From NCBI RefSeq assembly GCF_000224145.3, contig NW_004190356.2, positions 587,984 through 651,983 on the forward strand: DNA of 64,000 nt, written 5' to 3'. The notes under the pieces were generated by a model that was not told the DNA's origin, searched no databases, and worked only from the letters and a program-made list of their open reading frames with translations. The position numbers were made by a program, and so were the translations under genes. Of the stretch, positions 56,750 to 64,000 are shown piece by piece; within the stretch, counting starts at the first letter, position 1, and each line of letters starts with the position of its first letter. Source of the DNA: Ciona intestinalis. Taxonomy: Eukaryota; Chordata; Ascidiacea; Phlebobranchia; Cionidae.

Positions 56750-57361
56750 ATAATACGTAATGTAGTTATTCGAGCTGAGCTCTGTTTATAGCATTAGGAT
56801 TTGATTTATTATTACATTAAGTATGCTGTTTTTTAAAGGGCATTTCCATGTTGTAAAAGCCAGCACTAGTGAAGAATCTTACAGTATGTTACAGATTAAA
56901 ATGATTGAGTGTGTTTGAGGTTGCAGGTTGGTAGTCAGGGAGCAGAGGCTAGTAAAGGTTAGTGGTTGGTAAGTTAAGCAAATAACTCAAGAAAAGCAGT
57001 GTCCTCTAGCATCTAAACGCCGTTAGTGCTGTGAAACATACGTTTGCTAGAAACAGATCAGTCGATTAAAATTCCTTACACTAACATGTAAAAACCTCTG
57101 CTGGCTCCTGGCTGTCTAACTAAACTGGAAAGGATGTGCATGATTGACAATAAGTATCCACGTTTAATGTAACTTCAAAAAAGTTTGTAAAGTTACTATT
57201 ACTACCTACGCGCATGCGCATATCTAGTACAAACGTAATTTCTAAGGTCGTAGACGTTCCACGATCTATAATTCTATAATTGATTACCATATCGTATTTT
57301 ACCAATTTTTGAAAAACGTGTGCAGTGCTGCCAAACAACAACATTTACACACGCAAACAAA

Positions 57362-58060
57362 TAACAAGACAAGAGATTTAAGATCTAATGTGTAAGCACG
57401 TTTAAAACTAATAATTAGCATAGTAATAATTATGCCCTTTAAAGGGTTTTACTACAACAGTCGACTGTGCGCTATTAAAAAACAAACCCGTAGTAACCAA
57501 CAAAGCGGGTTTCAATTGCCATTGGTGGCTGTGAAGCAGTAGGTAGTGTAGCAATCTGCGGGGCTATAGTAGAATGCATTTATACATGTGTAGGTACGTA
57601 GGTAGAATGCATTTATACACTCATAAAGACCTATATAATGTATGAGGATTGGGTAATTGGTAAAGAATAAATGTAAATACGCGTGGTACAACCATAGATA
57701 TCTCCCGTACGGCCGTACCCTTGTAAACTTACATTAGTTAACCTTGTCGTCGCTTAAAAACAATTGTTCTTGTGAATTTTGTTAAACTGTAATTACGCCG
57801 TAATTAGGTAATGTTAGAAGTTAATATTATTTATATGATGTTTAAATAAAAAATAATGTGTTAATAACGATTTATGAAAACGCAGTATAAGAGTAGTGTT
57901 TTTAATGCGTCCCCACTTAAATAGTATTAGTTTGATTCAGTCGTGAATCGGTTTTAAATAATAAAACGCTAGAATCAAGAATTGAGATAAGTGCGGAAAA
58001 AAGTCGCGCAAAAAAACAACGATCTATATGACCACTGACGTGCTTAAAAACGCAGGCTAT
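57362..58060 (+). repeat. Dispersed repeat B, copy 2
   Basis: Collinear with 47036-47800 (blocks listed there). It contains a small internal duplication, tagaatgcatttataca twice at about 57580-57618. Confidence 0.75.
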
Positions 58061-58284
58061 ACATTTGTAATGAAACACCACAGACATACTGCTGTATTAC
58101 TAAATGTACCGCTGCATATTTAATTCTGCTTTAATATTATTGTATAGCATCTACATGCCACTCAGTTTTATACATGTTTTGTTGAGGTCCCTTAAAAATG
58201 TGCGGGTTGCGCGTGGTTCCGCATATTGTCTTAAATATAACCAAAAATCAAAAAGGGAGTTATGAGCAAAAATGTGATTTCCTA

Positions 58285-58470
58285 AACAAGAGATCAAAGA
58301 CCTAATGCATGAGCACGTTAATTAACCTAATTAACATAGCAATGATTAACCATTTTACTACAACGGTCGACTGAGCTCGATCAAAAACTGTTAATGCGTC
58401 CCTTCTTAAATGGAAATAGTTTGATTCAAGCGTGAATCGATGGCGCTAGCTTTAATAGCCTAAAGTCCCG
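58285..58470 (+). repeat. Dispersed repeat B, partial copy 3
   Basis: Begins aagagatcaaagacctaatgc, then ctacaacggtcgactgagc, then jumps to the right-hand part (gttaatgcgtcccttcttaaatgga, also at 57903). Middle deleted. Confidence 0.65.
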
Positions 58471-58495
58471 GGTTCGATCCTCGCTTGCCGCGACA
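58440..58495 (+). repeat. tRNA-like 3' half (B-box GGTTCGATCC)
   Basis: Reads agtcccgggttcgatcctcgc, a good B-box, but a full cloverleaf could not be built and the 5' acceptor arm is missing. Probably a SINE or tRNA relic joined to repeat B copy 3. Confidence 0.4.
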
Positions 58496-59719
58496 ATTAA
58501 TTTGAACATGTTTTTTTTAATAAGAGATATAGGAGACTAATACTATATATACTTTTTAATTATATTTGCATACTAACGTAAACAAAGCCAAAAGTTACCG
58601 ATTGCTGTGTTACCAACAAGTTCCCGATGCATGGCAGTTTACTTGACTCGCAAGCGTTACAATCATTAATTACTCATTAATTGGACGATTTTAAACACTA
58701 TGGTTTATAAGACTAGGCTTAGTTAGAATTAATTTATCGAATACAATCGATTAATCAATGTTAAAGTATATTTTAAGTACGAGTTAGTTGCCTTAAACAA
58801 ACAGAGTATTCGTCAATTACTTGCAAAATAGGCGATTATATGCAGTAGCGTTTATAAAACTATGCTTAGTTAAAATACTTTATAGAGTTTTTTATGACGA
58901 ATATTAATATCTGTAATTACTTTTTTTTCGAATTAACAAAATTTTATATTGGAATCGGTACCGCTGGGGCTAGTGCCAACATTTTATGTTAGTAGCACGA
59001 GTAGAAAGTATCGAAAGTGGCCGCTATAATTATAGTATTTCAGGATCAGTTGGGTCCACCAGGAACTGTAAATTATAGGTAAAATGTGTGTTTTTAACGG
59101 AGGGTCGTAATAAATTTGGGCCGGGTGGACATTGTGTTTATTCCAACCTACTGCGCATGTGCAGTAGCGTCTCGGCGCATGCGCATTAGCGACCGGTACA
59201 AATATATCAGTCGGAACCAATATATTACGACACTGACAACGAAACTTAAGGTATTTATTTAAAACTTGCCTTACACCAAAGTCTCTTTAAATTAATAAGC
59301 CACCCTTTTTTATCTTAACTATGGGTCTTTATGAAATCTAAAAACGCCAACACCTTGAGTGGCATTCTCGGCTACCTACTAAACTAGTCGCCGCCTAAAT
59401 CGACTGACTAAAATTTAGTCGGCCGATTTCGACAGACTAACTTCTGTAATAAGTAATGCACAGAATAGTAACTGTTAAAGCAAACGCTATATACGTGGTT
59501 TCTAACTTTGTATTGCTGACAAGTACCAAATAAACACACGCCGACCGTGCATTGTTTGGGCGGTTCGCGCTCTGTGGGGTCCGTATTGGCGGACATAATC
59601 GCCCTCTGATGTGGCGCTAAAACTTAAACCCTAATTTAATAACTGCACTTTATAGTAATTTCAACTTACAGTGCTTCACTACACGGATCGATCAGTTTAC
59701 CAATGGAATATATTGTTAC

Positions 59720-60165
59720 GTATTATAACAGTGGTTTGGTCCGGAACGCTGCATAACGGTCAAGCGCGGGACCTGACGACTGCTGTAGTCTGTTATATGT
59801 TATAAGCTACACTGAATACGACTTTACTATAAAACATGTAATTTAATCTAAACTGTATAAAAAGGAATGACATTAAAATAAACGCTAAACTGTTGCTCCA
59901 CATAAACGACAACTAGATACGGCAAAAACTCGATACAGCTTTCACTCAACGATGAAAAGGTTCGAAGAAAAAGCGCGCGGTGCATGGCACGTGACACGCA
60001 GCAATTTGACTAACGGCAATAACGGCAACAAAGGAACACGCGAAAACGTTAAAACAAGAGTAAGAAGTTGTGGGTAAATAACACTGATAAGGAACGCAAA
60101 AAAACATGACTTTAAACAGTAACAAGAAAACACAAAAGAACTCAAATAGTGAGAAGAAACACATT
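59720..60165 (-). repeat. Unclassified dispersed repeat A, copy 2
   Basis: Reverse complement aligns with 10715-11148: shared ttgctgcgtgtcacgtg, gcgcgcttttt, ttaaattacatgtttt, agtcgtatt, agactacagcag and ccaaaccactgttataata, in that order. Confidence 0.7.
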
Positions 60166-60342
60166 TAAAACTGAACTTTAACAGAAAATACAAAAATTCC
60201 TAAATAATAAAAACAGTGCGCTTGTCAATAAAATCGGTGCTAAATCACGATATTATAATACACTATATAATATTTTTACATTATGCATGTTTATAACAAT
60301 AAATGCTTTTTACAAATTGTGTTCGTATATAGATTCAGATAT

Positions 60343-62716
60343 TCAATTAAGCAAAAATGCTAGGACCCAAATTAAAACTAATAAAAAATTGTTTATTCGA
60401 GACGGATTAATAGTAGAGGATAAATTATATACGCAGGTTTTTGTTTGATCAGTTTGAAGAAATTCAAACGAAGTTTTGCAGATGCAGGTATAACCCCCAG
60501 TTTCGTTGGTGCAAGATATTGCGACAGTCGCCCCACCACACAATGTAAGGTCACAAGCCACTTCAGCTGTATTACAACAATTACGTAATCTAAGCTATAT
60601 GTTAAAATTGGAGACTTAATGTACATTATGTATATTTAGTTTAAAAAGTTGACTATTAGTTATAGGCTCGTTGGTTTAAAACGTGAGAAATTAACATTTT
60701 TTCGATTTTTAGTTCAATTCGTCAACTCGTTTTAGTCTCATTAGTTCGTTGTAGGCAACAAATGTTACGTTTGGTTGGTTTTAATTGTTGCTTATTAATT
60801 TCGTGAATTTGCTGGTGTATACACAACGTTCTACTACAGATATCTCTATAGTACGCCATGTATACTCTTATGTGCATTTATTCAAAGTTTGTATAGTTGG
60901 ATGGGGGTATATGGGACACCTTTTTATTTTTTAAAACGCAATTAGGATATTTAACATTATGTGCTATAGGTGTCTCGTCTCCCCTCACCCTACTAAATAA
61001 CAATAAGTAGAATTCTATATAAAGGCAAATATACCTGATTTTGTTGACATTGGTATTGCTGTGGTCGATAACCTGAAGCTTTCGGATGAATTTTCGGTCG
61101 GTAGTCTTGTTTGTTCTTTAAAACGTACGTATATAGTATTATTCTTTAATTCCATAAGTATTTCCAATCAGTAGAACAAATAAAAATAGTATTGTAATGA
61201 TATGTGAGGTTTATATAGTTTATAAATTGTATCCGCATTTTTTCTCAATAATAACATCTCACATTTTAGGTATTTAGGTGATATAGGGGAAAATGGGACA
61301 CCTGTTCGTTCTATTTTATCGTCCCTTTTGGTAAGAAACGAAGAACATTTTTTAAAAAAAGTATAAAACCGTACACGTACGGTTCCCATAAACGGTTATT
61401 GTTAACTGTTTAAAACAAGATTAGGATATCTGGATATCATGTGTTAAAGGTGTCCCATCTCACCCCACAGAACTATATACAGATAATACCGTAACAACAT
61501 ATCATCCATTAGATGGTGTAGTACTGAATTTTATGAATACTTTTGCTTATATTCTGATTTAGTATTTTATAAAAAAGTAAATTTATGAAAGTTTTGTTTT
61601 ATAAATAAAATAAACCAGGTTTAATTAATACGTGTTTGAATTTTATTTTTGTGTGACACTACTAAAAAACAAATATTTTGCTCTATTGCTTAAGGGTGAC
61701 GAGTAAAAACCACCAGTTGGTCTTTTCTGTATTTAGATTTAACATTTCAGTTTTCCTTGATGTCGTGATTTCATGCATGAACATGCCGTAAATAAAAATA
61801 AATAAACGTCACTGTATTATATAAGAGTAAGGTGTGTTGGGTTCCACTTATTTTTTATTTTTTATTTTATTTGAGCAATTTGATAATAATTTGGCAATTC
61901 AATAAAAAGATAGCAAGCTACCTGTTGTTTTGGGTGGAGACGTTGCTTTGAATGAACCCATAGTTGTTATTTCGACTCCATTCACTGCAGTTGTCGTTTT
62001 AAATGAATCGGTATTTGTCGTTTCGATTAAAATGTGAGTTGTTGTTTCGGGAGATTCTGCATTAAACATTTTACTTTCTTTCAAGTTTAACTTTTGATGG
62101 AAGGTTCGTATTTAATTAATATTATGTAAATGTTCTTCCTTTGTTTACACCGACGTTTCGACGCCCTTTCAATGAACCTTCACCAAAGTAATATTTATCA
62201 ATGTTCTATTTGGCTCATGTAAAAAAGAGGGATATTTTTTTCTTGTAATGTTGATACTTTATACAACCCATGCATTAGTGGCCACTGGGCTGGAGCAACT
62301 GCCGTTAAGTGTCTTTTCCCAAGACCATATGGCCAGGATTGTAGCAGCGACGAGCCTCTAACTCATTACCTCTGGGCTATATACAGGTATGCGCGCTAAC
62401 TGCTTTGTCATACGGGGCGGACAATTTGGTTCATATAACATAGTTGCAAACCTTGACACTAATTTACTCATTTTTAAAAGTAGGCTACTGCCATTAACCA
62501 GTACTTATCATGTTTTCTAACGTTATTCTAACAAACGTTTCCAAAAGATTCACATTATAGACTAAAAAATAAACAGAACTTGTACCTTTTACTGGATCCC
62601 TTGCTGGGTTAGTGCATAGACTGTCTTTACAAGTGTCCTCGACTGCGCATTCGGAGCATATTGCTCCGGTTTTGTAGGGCTGCTTTTGTATAATACTTCC
62701 ATCGGACAGTTGCACC
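60343..62716 (-). CDS. 3' part of a secreted/anchored protein: CRISP-type Cys tail, Thr/Ser stalk, EGF-like module, hydrophobic C-terminus
   Basis: Exons (minus): 62716-62586, 62056-61922, 61115-61035, 60566-60343; phases agree. Exon 62716 encodes QPYKTGAICSECAVEDTC then CKDSLCTN, the Cys pattern that follows the CAP domain in CRISP/GLIPR-like proteins. The next two exons give a Thr/Ser-rich stalk (SPETTTHILIETTNTDS, NSSESFRLSTTAIPMST), likely O-glycosylated. The last exon has an EGF-like module (CDLTLCGG ... GGYTCICKTSFEF) and ends in a hydrophobic run LLVLIWVLAFLLN at the stop, suggesting a GPI signal or short membrane anchor. The CAP domain itself is not seen; it should lie right of 62716 or beyond the window. 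The CAP assignment therefore rests on the tail alone. Confidence 0.62.
60894..60994. mobile_element. Short MITE (TAGTAGGG family), internally deleted
   Basis: Ends tagttggatgggggtatatggg and tgtctcgtctcccctcaccctacta, about 100 bp. Lies in an intron of the CRISP-tail/EGF gene. Confidence 0.75.
61281..61477. mobile_element. Short MITE (TAGTAGGG family)
   Basis: Left end ataggggaaaatgggacacc, interior ggttattgttaactgtttaaaac, right end gtcccatctcaccccacagaactata. In an intron of the same gene. Confidence 0.8.
62265..62425 (-). repeat. tRNA-like SINE, 5' part
   Basis: Contains ccgttaagtgtcttttccca, gtagcagcgacgagcctc and attacctctgggct, collinear with the head of 45744-45973. Confidence 0.7.
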
Positions 62717-64000
62717 CTTAAGAATCCATTGATTTACAATGTTAGTGTAAGCTCTTTCATAATGTTTTCGGGCGCCAATACCATACGCAATATAGAATCA
62801 CATAATATAGTATAGAGTGAGAAAAGACGGGACTCGGCGCCTTATATTTTCAAACAAGTATTCTTTTATCTGTACCCAACCAATATTAGACAAAAAAATG
62901 TTACAGTATTATTTGACATTATTCTTAAGGTTCAACCAGTGCCCGGCAAAAACGAAAACTGTTGTTAAGTATTCAATTTCGGTGTTACATAACTACAATA
63001 TTTTTCCATGACTAAAAAGTGTTAATAATCAGAAGTTCAGTTTGAATGCTCGCTAAATTATATCAAAACTCCCGAAATTATGTAGTCTGCGAGTTTCGAA
63101 TCATCAATCCAGCATCGTATTAATACATAAACATGAACAAAATAGGCAGTGGTCCACATGCTTTTATATGGGGATAATAAAAATATCGTTTTACATTTGG
63201 ATAAATAAAGTTTACATATAGCAAAGTAACGAGCAAAGTCAGTTAATTTCGGTAGGTTAACAACAAGTTTCAGAATTCTGTTAATGTAAAAATATCTTAA
63301 CTTTTTGTCCCATCTTTCCCCGTGTATACATTGCAGTTTTGTTATAGATTGCCAAACTTTTAAAAGTTTGCTTTAAACTTAATAATTTATACTTCAGGAG
63401 TAGTTGAAATATAATATACTGTTATAATAACAAGATAATGTATGAGAAATATGATCGGAATTCAGTCACTTGCTCTTGGAGATAATTTATAAGAAGTGGC
63501 TTGTGCAAAAAATAGTGTAGCATTACCCAACATGTAGTAAAATATAAACTTTATTCATAGTTATTATTACCAAAATATTTCATATTACTTCGTTGTTTTT
63601 ACGAGTATTTGTAATAATAAAATCACTTATTAATCAAAATTAAAACGAATTTTAAATTGTCGCGTCTTACACTGTGTGTTTTCGAATTAGTAAAATTAAA
63701 CCTGTTGTGCGAATCATTAAATAACTGTAGTTATGTTTTAACGTGTGTACTGAATTGTTGTTAATTGATAAAGGTGTGGTAGTACTAATTTGTGGTAATA
63801 CTAAAACACCGTCTTGTACTTTGAATACGGAAATATTATACAAATGTGCATAAGTGTTCTGTCTTTCCCATTCTATTATATGTTACATACAATCGTAATC
63901 GGAATATACAATATATATATGTGAAGTTTTATAACATTATAACACGCGTGTCTAATATCATTCCCTCACGAGTTAACACATGTATTTATCTGTGTTAATT
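62717..64000. other. Upstream flank of the CRISP-tail/EGF gene, occupied by a long MITE
   Basis: A long TAGTAGGG-type element fills about 62813-63880. No exon was recognised in the remainder. Confidence 0.5.
62813..63880. mobile_element. Long TAGTAGGG-type non-autonomous element
   Basis: Left end tagagtgagaaaagacgggac; interior blocks ttacagtattatttgac, aatcatcaatccagcatc and attgccaaacttttaaaagtttgc are shared with 16108-16835 and 46664-48396. Right end near 63856-63880 reads tctgtctttcccattctatta. About 1.07 kb, no transposase. Confidence 0.55.

Larger units (their letters stand above)
55891..60342. other. Repeat-rich intergenic region between MRPS18C and the CRISP-tail/EGF gene
   Basis: Besides the two MITEs it holds repeat B copies (57362-58060, 58285-58470), a tRNA-like segment (about 58440-58495) and one copy of unclassified repeat A (59720-60165). 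No convincing coding exon was found; minus-strand ORFs near 59.0 and 59.5 kb have no family features. Confidence 0.5.

Noticed and set aside
58984-59596. Two minus-strand ORFs (78 and 62 codons) with several Cys
   Set aside because: No splice partners, no recognisable family, in repeat-rich intergenic DNA.

Overview
The window looks like a tunicate (ascidian) genome, most likely a Ciona species. The reasons are AT-rich DNA, compact multi-exon genes with chordate-type proteins, many short introns, and dense copies of a tRNA-like SINE and of small MITEs whose ends read TAGTAGGGTGGGGGAAGA. The species call is inference. No prokaryotic features, CRISPR arrays or viral genes were seen. Four assembly gaps (5643-6050, 21965-22464, 23702-23751, 55827-55876) limit the reading.

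Layout. (1) 1214-10129, minus: a large secreted mosaic protease with signal peptide, two ShK domains, two TSP1 repeats, an EGF-like segment, a trypsin domain with intact catalytic triad, five more TSP1 repeats, a CCP (sushi) module and a tectonin-like beta-propeller. Its 3' end is unresolved. (2) 12066-17971, plus: a galactose-3-O-sulfotransferase (GAL3ST family), seven exons. (3) 18173-20139, minus: PMF1/Nnf1, a kinetochore MIS12-complex subunit. (4) 20742-21486, minus: the ciliary GTPase CPLANE2 (RSG1), apparently with one frame change in this assembly. (5) 21800-24500: a LINE ORF1-like fragment, SINE sequence and a locally duplicated block around gaps. (6) 24511-26689, plus: ZMAT5 (U11/U12 snRNP 20K); its last intron contains the whole intronless GTDC1/QTMAN gene on the same strand. 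(7) 27423-44581, minus: SPNS1, a lysosomal lysophospholipid transporter, with 13 exons and very long 5' introns. (8) 45-49 kb: repeats. (9) 49241-51352, plus: an ANKRD66-like ankyrin protein. (10) 51559-55278, minus: C1QBP/p32. (11) 55714-55890, minus: the last exon of mitochondrial ribosomal protein MRPS18C, crossing a gap. (12) 56-60 kb: repeats, including two neighbouring MITEs with 8-bp target duplications. (13) 60343-62716, minus: the 3' part of a secreted or membrane-anchored protein with a CRISP-type cysteine tail, a Thr/Ser-rich stalk and an EGF-like module.

The genes are mostly unrelated housekeeping genes; no multi-gene pathway is evident. The arrangements most worth attention are the GTDC1-in-ZMAT5 nesting, which resembles a tunicate operon, and the adjacency of two mitochondrial genes (MRPS18C and C1QBP). 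Exon borders were read by eye from GT/AG sites, reading phase and family similarity remembered from human proteins. No alignment or transcript evidence was available.
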